Origin: Amycolatopsis sacchari
Lineage (GTDB): Bacteria; Actinomycetota; Actinomycetes; Mycobacteriales; Pseudonocardiaceae
Assembly: GCF_900114035.1 (NCBI RefSeq)
Contig: NZ_FORP01000006.1
Span: 248,001 to 312,000 of the forward strand
DNA: 64,000 bases
Reading direction: 5' to 3'
This document shows positions 17,424 through 25,771 of the stretch, piece after piece (the first letter of the stretch is position 1; every line of letters starts with the position of its first letter). A model generated the notes under the pieces. The model saw nothing but the letters and a program-made list of their open reading frames with translations, was not told the origin of the DNA and did not search any database. A program made the translations under genes and the position numbers.

Positions 17424-18718
17424 ATGGGCTCAGCTCGGATCGTCGTCATCGGCACCGGATACGTAGGCCTCACCACGGGAGCTTGCCTGGCGAGCCTCGG
17501 CCACCAGGTCACCTGCGTGGACGTGGACGCCGTGAAGGTCGCGAGACTCGCGGCCGGCCGGGTGGACATCCTCGAACCCGGACTGGAGGAGCTGGTCGCG
17601 CGCGGGCTGGCGGCCGGACGGCTCACCTTCGTCGTCGGATCGCGGCAGGCGGTCGCCGACGCCGAGGCCGTGTTCCTCTGCGTGCCGACGCCGATGGGTG
17701 CCGGCGGGGCCGCCGACCTGCGTGCGGTGGAGGCGGTGATCGACGAGATCGCGGGCTCGCTGCCGCCGGGCTGCGCCGTGATCACCAAGTCGACCGTGCC
17801 CGTCGGGACGCGCAGCGCATCCGCGCCCTCCTCGGCCGCCCGGACGTGCCGGTCGTGGCGAACCCCGAGTTCCTGCGCGAGGGCACCGCGGTCGCCGACT
17901 TCCTCAACCCGGACCGGATCGTCGTGGGCGCGGACGACGAGGCCGCCGCGCAGTGGGTGGCCGGGCTCTACGCCGACCTGGCCGCGCCGAGCGTCGTGAC
18001 CGACGCCGCCAGCGCCGAACTGGTGAAGTACGCGGCGAACTGCTTCCTCGCCATGAAACTGTCCTACGTCAACGCGATCGCCGAGCTGTGCGAGCGGCTG
18101 GGCGCCGACATCGAGTCGGTGACCGAGGGCATGGGCTACGACCGCCGCATCGGCCGCTCGTTCCTCAAGCCCGGCCCCGGCTGGGGCGGCTCGTGCCTGC
18201 CGAAGGACACCCACGCGCTCGTGCAGGTCGCCGAATCCGTCGGGTTCGACTTCTCGCTGCTGTCCGCGGCGATCCAGGAGAACATCGCCCAGCGGGACCG
18301 GATCGTCGCGAAGATCGCGGGCACCGTCGGCACCCTGGCGGGCGCGCGGATCGGGGTGCTGGGGCTGGCGTTCAAGGCGGGCACCAGCGATCTGCGGGAC
18401 TCGCCCGCGCTGTCGGTGACCGCGATGCTCGCCGCCCACGGAGCCGAGGTGACCGCTTACGACCCCGCGGTCGGCGGCGAGCTGCCCGGCATGCGGGTGG
18501 TGGACGACCCGTACCAGACGGCGAAGGGCGCGGACGCGCTCGTCGTGCTGACCGAGTGGGACGAGTTCCGCAGGCTCGACTGGAACTACGTGGCGGAGCT
18601 GATGCACGGCGACTCCGTCGTCGACACCCGCAACCTGCTCGACCCGCGCTCGGTGCTGGCGGCGGGCCTGTCGTGGCTGGGCCTCGGCAGGCCGCGCGCC
18701 CGCGCCCTCGCCGGTTAG
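17424..18718 (+). pseudogene. ugd: UDP-glucose 6-dehydrogenase, frameshifted
   Basis: The gene for the enzyme oxidising UDP-glucose to UDP-glucuronate, broken by a single-base frameshift. The first frame codes the NAD domain (IVVIGTGYVGLTTGACLASL, CVDVD, then VITKSTVPVGT). After base 17810 the family sequence continues in another frame (QRIRALLGRPDVPVVANPEF, catalytic Cys in GWGGSCLPKDTHAL, ending at 18718). Only two bases separate ACG (17808-17810) and CAG (17813), where one codon is expected, so one base is missing. With one base restored the product would be about 431 aa, the normal length. Either a true mutation or a sequence error. It overlaps the VOC gene by 4 bp at its end. Confidence 0.88.
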
Positions 18719-19587
18719 GGCTGCCAGAGCCAGAACTCGATGCCCTGGTTGTCCACGCAGTCCGCGGACAGCCCGTACGGCTGACGCTCCACTTCACCGG
18801 CCTGGCCGCCCAGTTCGCGGACGCGGGCGAGTGCGGCGTCCAGGTCGTCGACCGCGTACATGAGCTTCCAGCCGACCTGGCGCCCCGGTCCGCCCCACAG
18901 ACCGCCGAAAAGCCCGGAACCTTCGACGTTCCAACCACCTTCGACGCGGCCCGGCGCGAACTGCCAGCCGAGCACGCCGCCGTAGAACGCCTTGGCCGCC
19001 TCGTCGTCGGGCACCTGGAACGTGAAGTACCCGGCTTCCCCGTGCCGCGGGCGCGTGCCCTGCGGCGTCCGGACCGGGGCCTGCGCGACGAGCCACCGCT
19101 GGCCGAACGGGTCGCGGATCGCGCCGCTCAGCCCGTGCCCGGTGTCGGCGACCGGGCGCAGCACCTCCGCGCCCCGGTCCACCGCCCTGCGCACGCAATC
19201 CTCCACATCGGACACTTCGACGCGGACGGACGCGCCACCGGGCGCCGCGACGTGGCCGATGTCCTCGAACTCCTCGGCGAGCATCAGCACCGAGTCGCCG
19301 ATGGCCAGTTCCGCGTGCCCGATGCGGCCGTCCGGCATGACGATCGGCTCCGCGCGGCGGGTCGCGCCGAACACCTCGACGTAGAAGTCGAGCGCGCGAC
19401 GGGCGTCGGACACGGCGAGGTACGGGGTCAGGGAGTGCAGCCGCGCTTCCGCGGGCGCTTCGGTCGTGGTCATGTCTCCTCCGTTCAGAACGGCACGCTG
19501 CAACCTCTCGCGTAGTTCGGCGGCGAACCGCGGATCGGGCTCGGCCGGGCGCACCGGCTCGCGGAGGGCGTCGAACGGGTCAGTCAT
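18715..19587 (-). CDS. Two-domain VOC protein paired with ECF sigma factor
   Basis: Up to 290 aa: a 38-residue N-terminal leader (MTDPFDALREPVRPAEPDPR and a following helix) and two vicinal-oxygen-chelate (glyoxalase/bleomycin resistance-fold) domains, about 50-155 (PYLAVSDARRALDFYVEVFG) and 170-285 (GYFTFQVPDDEAAKAFYGGV). The ATG at 19587 overlaps the sigma factor stop by 8 bp. A second in-frame ATG at 19473 is preceded by GGAGGAG, a much stronger ribosome site, so a 252-aa form lacking the leader may also be made. Pairing with an ECF sigma gene is a recurring actinobacterial arrangement; the VOC protein may sense or bind a small molecule. Metal ligands were not resolved. Confidence 0.85.
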   Translation of the reverse strand: MTDPFDALREPVRPAEPDPRFAAELRERLQRAVLNGGDMTTTEAPAEARLHSLTPYLAVSDARRALDFYVEVFGATRRAEPIVMPDGRIGHAELAIGDSVLMLAEEFEDIGHVAAPGGASVRVEVSDVEDCVRRAVDRGAEVLRPVADTGHGLSGAIRDPFGQRWLVAQAPVRTPQGTRPRHGEAGYFTFQVPDDEAAKAFYGGVLGWQFAPGRVEGGWNVEGSGLFGGLWGGPGRQVGWKLMYAVDDLDAALARVRELGGQAGEVERQPYGLSADCVDNQGIEFWLWQP

Positions 19588-20098
19588 GGCGGCCCTCCTT
19601 CCCCCGGTAGGCGGCGCGGAACGCGGCTTTCGCCCGCACCAGCAGTGCTTCCGTCGCGTGCACCGTGCGTCCGAGCAGGCGCGCGACCTCGGGGACCGGC
19701 AGCCCGTCGAGGTACCGCAACGTCAGCGCCGCGCGGTGGTGCCCGCCGAGTTCGGCGAGCACCTCCCGGGCCAGCAAGGCATCGACCTCGGAATCCCAGG
19801 GGTCGACGGCCTCGGTCTCGTGCACCAGCCGCAGCCCGCGTTCCTCCCGCTCCCGGCGCCGCCAGTGGTCGACCAGCTTGTGCCGGGCCACCCCGATCAG
19901 CCACCGGGTGCTCACCGGCGGCGCTCCCGGGGTGCGGCAGGCGGACACGGCGCCGAGGAACGTCTCCGACGTCAGCTCCTCGGCGACCGCCCGGTTCCCG
20001 CAGCGGGACAGCAGGTAGCCGTACACCTCCGGCAGCGCCTCCTCGTACACGTCGAGCAGCGCGAAGGCCGGGTCCGGTCTCACCCGCGGTTCGCTCAC
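19580..20098 (-). CDS. ECF-type RNA polymerase sigma factor
   Basis: A 172-aa sigma-70 family extracytoplasmic-function factor. Region 2 is at about residues 13-75 (VYGYLLSRCGNRAVAEELTS, then WLIGVARHKLVDHWRR) and region 4 at about 115-165 (LTLRYLDGLPVPEVARLLGR). No classical anti-sigma gene lies nearby; its partner is the downstream VOC protein, whose 38-residue leader could play that role (inference). It starts with ATG at 20098, 54 bp after the end of the pump gene on the same strand. Confidence 0.9.
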   Translation of the reverse strand: MSEPRVRPDPAFALLDVYEEALPEVYGYLLSRCGNRAVAEELTSETFLGAVSACRTPGAPPVSTRWLIGVARHKLVDHWRRREREERGLRLVHETEAVDPWDSEVDALLAREVLAELGGHHRAALTLRYLDGLPVPEVARLLGRTVHATEALLVRAKAAFRAAYRGKEGRHD

Positions 20099-20152
20099 AT
20101 CCCCATCGTCGTCCGGCGCCGGGGTTTTCCGACGCCCCGAACCGGACTTTTT

Positions 20153-21556
20153 TCAGCCGCGCGGATCGGGCAGCCGCCGCGCCGCGAACGCGATCCCGGC
20201 GACCAGCAGCGCCTGCACCAGCGTCACCGTGACCAGCCCGCGTTCGAAGTCGAAGGCGGAGAACAGCGTGCCCAGCAGGGCGACGCCGAGCGCGAGGCAC
20301 GTCTGCTGCGTGGTGGTGAGCATCCCGCTGCCGACGCCCGCGCTGGAGGCGGGCACGCGCGACAGGATGACGCGGAACATCGTCGGCGCGGTCAGGCCCT
20401 GCCCGATGCCGCACAGCAGGGTGCCGGGCACGAGGGCGAGCGCGTTCACGTCCGGCCAGGCCAGCAGCACCGTGGTGACCAGCGTCAGCAGGCCGAGCAG
20501 CTGCGTGCTCGCGCCGAGCACGACCACCCGGTGCCCGAGCCGGGCCACGAGCCTGCTGCTGAGCAGGGACGCGCCGAGGAACGCGACCGCGAGCGGGGTG
20601 AGCGCGAGCCCGGACTCCAGCGGCCCGAGGTGCAGACCGTCCTGCAGGGTCAGCGCGTAGACGAACAGGAAACCGCCGAAGCCGACGAAGAACGGTGCCG
20701 CGATGCCGAGCCCGCGCCGCATGGTCGGGGTGCGCAGCAGCGACATCGGCAGCAGCGGTACGCCACCCGCCGCCTCTACCCGGCGTTCGACGGCGACGAA
20801 AGCGGCCGCCGCGACCGGCGACAGGGCGAGCAGCACCCAGCACCACACGGGCCAGCCGAGCGCGCGGCCCTCCATCAGCGGGATCAGCAGCGCCAGCAGT
20901 GCGGTGCCGAGGAGCGCGGTCCCGGCGCGGTCCACCGGCATCGGGTGTTCGGCGCGGGTCTCCGGCAGGGTGCGGCGCGCCAGCACGACGCCGAGCACGC
21001 CGATCGGCACGTTCACCAGGAAGATCGGCCGCCAGCCCGAGCCGCCGAGGTCCGCCGACACGAGGACGCCGCCGAGCAGCTGCCCGACGACCATGGCGAT
21101 GCCCCCGGTCGCGCCGTAGTAGCCGAGCGTGCGGGCCCGGTGCTCGCCGGTGGTGGTGGCCTGGATGATCGACAGCACCTGCGGCACCAGCATCGCCGCG
21201 GCCGCGCCCTGCGCCGCCCTGGCGAGCACGAGGGTGGTGGCGTCCGGGGCGATCCCGCAGACCAGTGACAGCAGGGTGAACGCGGAGAGCCCGGCGATGA
21301 ACATCCTGCGGCGGCCGAAGGCGTCCCCCAGGCGGCCGCCGACGACGAGCAGCAGCGCGAACGCGATGCCGTACCCGGCGACGATCCACTCCAGTGTCGC
21401 GGTGGAGGCGTGCAGGTCGGCGTCGATGGTGGGCAGTGCGACGTTGACGATGAACAGGTCGATGGGGGCCAGCGCCGCGCCGAGCAGCACGGTCGCCAGC
21501 CCGGCTCGCGACAGCGTCCGGGTCCCGGGCGCCGCGAGTGGCAGAACAGTCGTCAT
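20153..21556 (-). CDS. DHA2-family multidrug efflux MFS transporter
   Basis: A 467-aa polytopic protein of the 14-helix drug:proton antiporter type (EmrB/QacA branch). Motif C-like GATGGIAMVVGQLLGGVLV and motif A-like GGRLGDAFGRRRMF near residue 75 support this; APIDLFIVNVALPTID near the start is the conserved D1 motif of helix 1. The ATG at 21556 is used; a GTG three codons earlier is possible. It is divergent from an MmyB-type regulator whose gene is split by an insertion sequence, with an inverted repeat between them. Confidence 0.92.
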   Translation of the reverse strand: MTTVLPLAAPGTRTLSRAGLATVLLGAALAPIDLFIVNVALPTIDADLHASTATLEWIVAGYGIAFALLLVVGGRLGDAFGRRRMFIAGLSAFTLLSLVCGIAPDATTLVLARAAQGAAAAMLVPQVLSIIQATTTGEHRARTLGYYGATGGIAMVVGQLLGGVLVSADLGGSGWRPIFLVNVPIGVLGVVLARRTLPETRAEHPMPVDRAGTALLGTALLALLIPLMEGRALGWPVWCWVLLALSPVAAAAFVAVERRVEAAGGVPLLPMSLLRTPTMRRGLGIAAPFFVGFGGFLFVYALTLQDGLHLGPLESGLALTPLAVAFLGASLLSSRLVARLGHRVVVLGASTQLLGLLTLVTTVLLAWPDVNALALVPGTLLCGIGQGLTAPTMFRVILSRVPASSAGVGSGMLTTTQQTCLALGVALLGTLFSAFDFERGLVTVTLVQALLVAGIAFAARRLPDPRG

Positions 21557-21598
21557 GGAACCCACGGTCGGCCGCCGCGGATCGTGGTACCAGAGCGT

Positions 21599-21630
21599 GG
21601 TTATCCAGGTATCCGCACCACCTGGTAACC
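21599..21630. promoter_or_regulatory. Inverted repeat between efflux pump and MmyB-type regulator
   Basis: GGTTATCCAGGT at 21599-21610 and ACCTGGTAACC at 21620-21630 are complementary apart from one unpaired base, with a 9-bp spacer. It sits in the 101-bp divergent region, about 45 bp from the pump start and 28 bp from the regulator start, the expected place for an operator that controls both. A short palindrome TGGTACCA lies beside it at 21585-21592. Confidence 0.6.
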
Positions 21631-22306
21631 GGCTGCGGGCTGTGTGACAGTGGCAGCATGACCACCGCTGTGCGCCTGTCCGCCGACGAGATCCGCCGTC
21701 GTGAGCTGGCGGCCTTCCTGCGCAGCCGCCGCGAGCGCATCACCCCGGAGCAGGTCGGTCTGCCGGTGGGCGGCAGGCGGCGCACGCCGGGGCTGCGGCG
21801 GGAGGAGGTCGCGCACCTCGCCGGCGTCGGGGTGACCTGGTACACGTGGCTGGAACAGGGGCGCGACATCAACGCCTCCGAGCAGGTGCTGCGTGCCGTC
21901 GCGAAGACGCTGCGGCTCGACCCGCACGAGCGCTCGCACCTGTTCACCCTCGCCGGGCTGCCGGAGCCGGTGGACGAGCGGGAGTGCGCCGCGGTGACCC
22001 CGGCGGTCCGCGCGATGCTCGAGAAGCTGGAGCCCTACCCGGCGGCGGTGTACAACGCGCGCACCGACATCCTCGCCTTCAACCGCGTGTACGACTGGCT
22101 CTTCGACGTGAGTGCCGTGCCCTTCGACGAGCGCAACTCGATCCTGCAGTGCTTCACCAACCCCGCCTGGCAGGCGCGGATGGTCGACTGGAAGACGAAC
22201 GAGGCCCGCTCGGTCGCGCAGCTGCGGGCCTCGATGGCGGAGCACGTCGACGAGCCGGCCTGGAAGCAGCTGGTCAAACGGCTGAACCGCGAGTCGCCGG
22301 AGTTCG

Positions 22307-22314
22307 CGGCGCTG
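22307..22314. repeat. Target-site duplication, left copy
   Basis: CGGCGCTG directly before the left end of the insertion sequence; the identical 8 bp occur at 23746-23753 directly after the right end. Eight base pairs is the usual duplication for IS256-family elements. Confidence 0.88.
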
Positions 22315-23745
22315 GGTCAAGTCCCTGGGCGTGGTGTAAGTGGGCGGTCACCGGTGATCCGGTTCGGGTCAGGCGGTGAGGGCTGGTGGGGTGGGTTCCT
22401 CCTGTTCGGCGGGATGGGTTTCGGTCGTGGTGGTGGCGCGGGAGCGGGTGAGGACGTCCAGGCTGAGGTAGCGGCGTCCTTCGATCCATTCGTCGTGTTG
22501 CTCGGCGAGGACGGCGCCGACGAGCCGGATGATCGCGCTGCGGTCGGGGAAGATGCCGACGACGTCGGTTCGGCGGCGGATCTCCTTGTTCAGTCGTTCC
22601 TGGGGGTTGTTGCTCCAGATCTGGCGCCAGATCTGTTTCGGGAACGCGGTGAACGCCAGCAGATCCGCCCGGGCGGTGTCCAGGTGCTCAGCGACGTTCG
22701 GCAGCTTCCCGCTCAGGGTGTCGAGCATCCGATCGTATTGCGCGGCAACGGATTCGGCGTCGGCTTGGTCGAACACCGAGTGCAGCAAGGTCCGCACCCA
22801 CGGCCAGGAGGACTTCGGGCAGACCGACATCAGGTTGACCGTGTAGTGGGTGCGGCAACGCTGCCACGACGCCCCCGGCAGGGTGGCGCCGATCGCCGCG
22901 ACGAGGCCGGCATGGGCATCGCTGGTGACCAGCTGGACACCGGTCAGGCCGCGGGCGAGCAGGTCGCGGAAGAATGCCAGCCAGCCGGCGCCGTCCTCGC
23001 CGGAGGTGACCTGGATGCCGAGGATCTCGCGGTAGCCCTCGGCGTTGACGCCGGTGGCGATCAAGCAGTGCACGTTGACCACGCGGCCGTTCTCGCGCAC
23101 CTTGAGCACGAGCGCATCGGCGGCGACGAACGTGTACGGGCCCTGATCCAGCGGACGGGTGCGGAACGCCTCGACCTGGGCATCCAGGTCGCGGGCCATC
23201 ATGGACACCTGCGACTTGGACAAGCTGGTGATGCCGAGGGACTCGACGAGTTTCTCCATTCGCCGGGTGGAGACACCGAGCAGGTAGCAGGTCGCGACCA
23301 CGCTGGTGAGCGCGCGTTCGGCGCGTTTGCGGCGCTCGAGCAGCCAGTCCGGGAAGTAGCTGCCCGAGCGCAGCTTCGGGATCGCGAGGTCGATCGTGCC
23401 AACGCGGGTGTCGAAGTCGCGGTGGCGATAGCCGTTGCGGGAGTTGAGACGCTCGGCATTGCGCTGGCCGTATTCGGCGCCGCAGACCGCGTCGGCCTCG
23501 GCGCCCATCAGCGACTGGATAAACGTCGAGAGCATGTCGCGCAGCAGATCAGAACTGCTCGCGGCGAGTTGGTCGGCCAACGGCTTGTTCGGGTCGATAG
23601 GCTGCATACTGGTCATCGCGTGAAGGCTTCCTTCGTGGACTTTGGTCGGTCCTGTGAAGGATCACGCGGTGACCGCCTCATCTCCGGCTACGACACGCTC
23701 AGCACTCGCTGGCGGCGCTGGTACACCACTCTGCCGGACACAACC
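22315..23745 (-). mobile_element. IS256-family insertion sequence, 1431 bp, complete
   Basis: A full element with one transposase gene on the minus strand. Ends are imperfect inverted repeats: left GGTCAAGTCCCTGGGCGTGG and right (complement) GGTTGTGTCCGGCAGAGTGG, both continuing TGTA; 16 of the first 24 positions agree, with an 8-bp identical inner block GTGGTGTA. Flanked by the 8-bp duplication CGGCGCTG. Removal of the element and one duplication restores the host reading frame exactly, so the ends are well defined. Confidence 0.92.
22369..23616 (-). CDS. IS256-family (Mutator-type) transposase
   Basis: A 415-aa DDE transposase, full length for the family. Candidate catalytic acids are the Asp in FVAADALVLKVRE (near residue 190), the Asp in LVTSDAHAGLVAAIG (near 235) and the Glu in NNPQERLNKEIRRR (near 345), in the family's spacing and context. 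ASWQRCRTHYTVNLMSVCP is the conserved block between the second Asp and the Glu. The N-terminal DNA-binding part includes ERLNSRNGYRHRDFDTRVG. No stop or frameshift is seen, so the element may be active. Confidence 0.95.
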   Translation of the reverse strand: MTSMQPIDPNKPLADQLAASSSDLLRDMLSTFIQSLMGAEADAVCGAEYGQRNAERLNSRNGYRHRDFDTRVGTIDLAIPKLRSGSYFPDWLLERRKRAERALTSVVATCYLLGVSTRRMEKLVESLGITSLSKSQVSMMARDLDAQVEAFRTRPLDQGPYTFVAADALVLKVRENGRVVNVHCLIATGVNAEGYREILGIQVTSGEDGAGWLAFFRDLLARGLTGVQLVTSDAHAGLVAAIGATLPGASWQRCRTHYTVNLMSVCPKSSWPWVRTLLHSVFDQADAESVAAQYDRMLDTLSGKLPNVAEHLDTARADLLAFTAFPKQIWRQIWSNNPQERLNKEIRRRTDVVGIFPDRSAIIRLVGAVLAEQHDEWIEGRRYLSLDVLTRSRATTTTETHPAEQEEPTPPALTA

Positions 23746-23753
23746 CGGCGCTG
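23746..23753. repeat. Target-site duplication, right copy
   Basis: CGGCGCTG, identical to 22307-22314; the interrupted gene resumes with TGG (Trp) at 23754. Confidence 0.88.
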
Positions 23754-23996
23754 TGGCACCGGCACGACGTCCAGCCGATGCGCAACCTGACCAAGCGGGT
23801 GCGCCACCCCGAGGCGGGGCTGCTCAGCTTCGACTCGACCCACATGTGGTTCGGCCGCCGCTCGGAGACGCGGCTGACCACGTTCGTGCCCGCCGACGAC
23901 GAGACCGAGCGCAAGCTGCGCCTGCACAACGCGTAGCCGGGGAAGCCGCTTTTCGACGGACGCGCGGACGGCCGCGGGTGCCGTAGTTTTCTGTGC

Positions 23997-25106
23997 GTGT
24001 GGCGAGTGAGCGGGTATGCGCGTGACCTGCTGCTGACGTTCGTGCCGATGGTGTTCGTGCTCGGCGCGACGACGGCGGCCGGGCGCATGCGGCCCGGTTC
24101 GGAGCCGCTGGAGCTGCCCGGGTACCTGTGGCTGATCGGTGCGGCGCTGCCGCTGCTGCTGGTGCGCCGGTTCCCGCTGCCGGTGTTCCTCGTGACGGGG
24201 TCGGTGGTGGTGGCCTACTACCGCATGCCGTACCCGGACGGCCCGGCGCTGCTGCTGCCGACGATCGCGTTGTTCATCCTGACCCGGCGCCGGGGTCCGC
24301 TCGTCGCCGGGATCACCGGCGGCGCCGCGCTGCTGGCCGCGCTCGCCGTGTACTTCGGCACCGGCGGCAGGCTCGCGGCGAACACCCCGGTGGGGCTGCT
24401 CGTCGTCTGGCTCGCGGCGGTGCTGGGCATCGGCACGGCGGTGCGCAACCGGGCGGCCGCCGTCCACGCGGCGCGGGAGCGCGCGGCGGAGCACCAGTCC
24501 CGGATGGCCGAACGGGAACGGCTGCTCATCGCGCGCGAGGTGCACGACGTCGTGGCGCACAGCCTGGCGATGATCAACGTGCAGGCCGGGGTCGCGGCGC
24601 ACGTCGCGGACCGGCGGCCGGAGCAGGCGGTCGCCGCACTGCTGGCGATCAAGGAGGCGAGCGCGGCGGCGCTCGCGGACCTGCGGGCGACGGTCGCGGT
24701 GCTGCGGTCGGGGCAGGGGCTCGCGCCGGCGCCGAGCCTGCGGCAGCTGGACGACCTGCTCGACCGCGCCAGGGCGACCGGTCTGCGGGTCGAGGTGCAC
24801 GGCTCCCCGGGGGAGCTGCCCGCCCCCGTCGACGGCACGGCGTACCGGATACTGCAGGAGTCCCTGACGAACGTGGTGCGGCACGCGACCGATCCGTCCA
24901 GAGTGGACATCCACTTCGGACGCAGTGACGGCAGGTTCGCGCTGGCGGTGCGGGACGACGGCCGTGCACCGCAGGAAGCGGTGGCGGGCAACGGACTGCG
25001 GGGCATGGCGGAACGGGCCGCGGCGCTCGGTGGCCGAGTCACCGCGGGACCGGTCGAAGGTGGGTTCGAGGTGCGGGCGGAGCTGCCCGCCGAGGAGGTC
25101 TCATGA
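23997..25106 (+). CDS. NarL-type sensor histidine kinase
   Basis: A 369-aa membrane kinase. The first ~140 residues hold four or five hydrophobic helices with short loops and no large extracellular domain. The HisKA_3 dimerisation/phospho-acceptor motif is REVHDVVAHSLAMINVQAG with the His near residue 182; the ATP-binding part ends with RDDGRAPQEAVAGNGLRGM. The GTG start is used. Its stop overlaps the response regulator start (ATGA). The signal is unknown; kinases of this form often control ABC exporters for antimicrobials or envelope stress genes, but none lies directly next to it. Confidence 0.93.
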   Translation: MWRVSGYARDLLLTFVPMVFVLGATTAAGRMRPGSEPLELPGYLWLIGAALPLLLVRRFPLPVFLVTGSVVVAYYRMPYPDGPALLLPTIALFILTRRRGPLVAGITGGAALLAALAVYFGTGGRLAANTPVGLLVVWLAAVLGIGTAVRNRAAAVHAARERAAEHQSRMAERERLLIAREVHDVVAHSLAMINVQAGVAAHVADRRPEQAVAALLAIKEASAAALADLRATVAVLRSGQGLAPAPSLRQLDDLLDRARATGLRVEVHGSPGELPAPVDGTAYRILQESLTNVVRHATDPSRVDIHFGRSDGRFALAVRDDGRAPQEAVAGNGLRGMAERAAALGGRVTAGPVEGGFEVRAELPAEEVS

Positions 25107-25768
25107 CGATCCGCGTGGTGCTCGCCGACGACCAGGCACTGGTGCGCGCCGGTTTCCGGGTGCTGCTGGAGACCGAGGACGGCTTCGAGGTGTGCGGCGA
25201 AGCGAGCGACGGCGGCGAGGCGGTGGAGCTGACGCGCGCGCACCGCCCGGACGTCGTGGTGATGGACGTCCGGATGCCCGGGGTGGACGGCCTGGAGGCG
25301 ACGCGCCGCATCACCGCGGACGAGGAGCTGGCGGCGGTGAAGGTGCTGGTGCTGACCACGTTCGACGTCGACGAGTACGTCTACGAGGCGTTGCGCGCGG
25401 GCGCGAGCGGCTTCCTGCTCAAGGACACCGAACCGGTCGAGCTGCTGCGGGCCCTGCGCGTGGTGGCCGCGGGGGAGTCGCTGCTGGCCCCCACGGTGAC
25501 CCGCAGGCTGATCGCCGAGTTCGTCACGAGACCCGAAAACCGCCACGTCGACCGCGACGCCGTCCGCCAGATCACCGACCGCGAACGCGAGGTGCTGGCA
25601 CTGGTGGCGAGCGGCCTGTCCAACGACGAGATCGCGGCCCACCTGGTGATCTCCACCGCCACGGCCCGCACGCACGTCAGCCGCATCATGACGAAGGTCG
25701 GCGCCCGCGACCGCGCCCAGCTGGTGGTACTGGCCTACGAGTCCGGCCTGGTCACCCCGGGGCGGTGA
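25103..25768 (+). CDS. NarL/FixJ-type response regulator
   Basis: A 221-aa DNA-binding response regulator. Receiver domain 1-120 with acidic pocket LADDQ, phosphorylation Asp in VVVMDVRMPG (near residue 54) and Lys in FLLKDTEPVELL. LuxR-type helix-turn-helix at about 155-215 (LTDREREVL-like ITDREREVLALVASGLSNDE). ATG overlaps the kinase stop and has GAGGAGG upstream. The partner is the kinase directly before it. The gene ends 3 bp from a convergent gene. Confidence 0.95.
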   Translation: MTIRVVLADDQALVRAGFRVLLETEDGFEVCGEASDGGEAVELTRAHRPDVVVMDVRMPGVDGLEATRRITADEELAAVKVLVLTTFDVDEYVYEALRAGASGFLLKDTEPVELLRALRVVAAGESLLAPTVTRRLIAEFVTRPENRHVDRDAVRQITDREREVLALVASGLSNDEIAAHLVISTATARTHVSRIMTKVGARDRAQLVVLAYESGLVTPGR

Positions 25769-25771
25769 GGG

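Larger units (their letters stand above)
21658..23936 (+). pseudogene. MmyB-like HTH regulator, interrupted by IS element
   Basis: Joining 21658-22314 to 23754-23936 gives an in-frame 279-aa regulator. It has an XRE helix-turn-helix (RTPGLRREEVAHLAGVGVTW, YTWLEQGRD) and an MmyB-like ligand domain (YPAAVYNARTDILAFNRVYD through to SPEFAAL, then WHRHDVQPMRNLTKRVRHPE to the end). This family often represses an adjacent, divergent transporter or oxidoreductase. The insertion falls after residue 219 and separates the last 60 residues, so the ligand domain is truncated and the protein is probably non-functional. A GACAGT box six bases before the ATG suggests a leaderless message. Confidence 0.9.

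Noticed and set aside
23711..23720. Another GGCGGCGCTG resembling the target duplication, inside the right end
   Set aside because: The terminal inverted repeat extends to 23745 and the in-frame rejoining works only with the copy at 23746-23753.
21658..23790. Continuous open frame from the MmyB regulator through the insertion sequence
   Set aside because: The part inside the element is antisense to the transposase and has no domain; the open frame is due to base composition.
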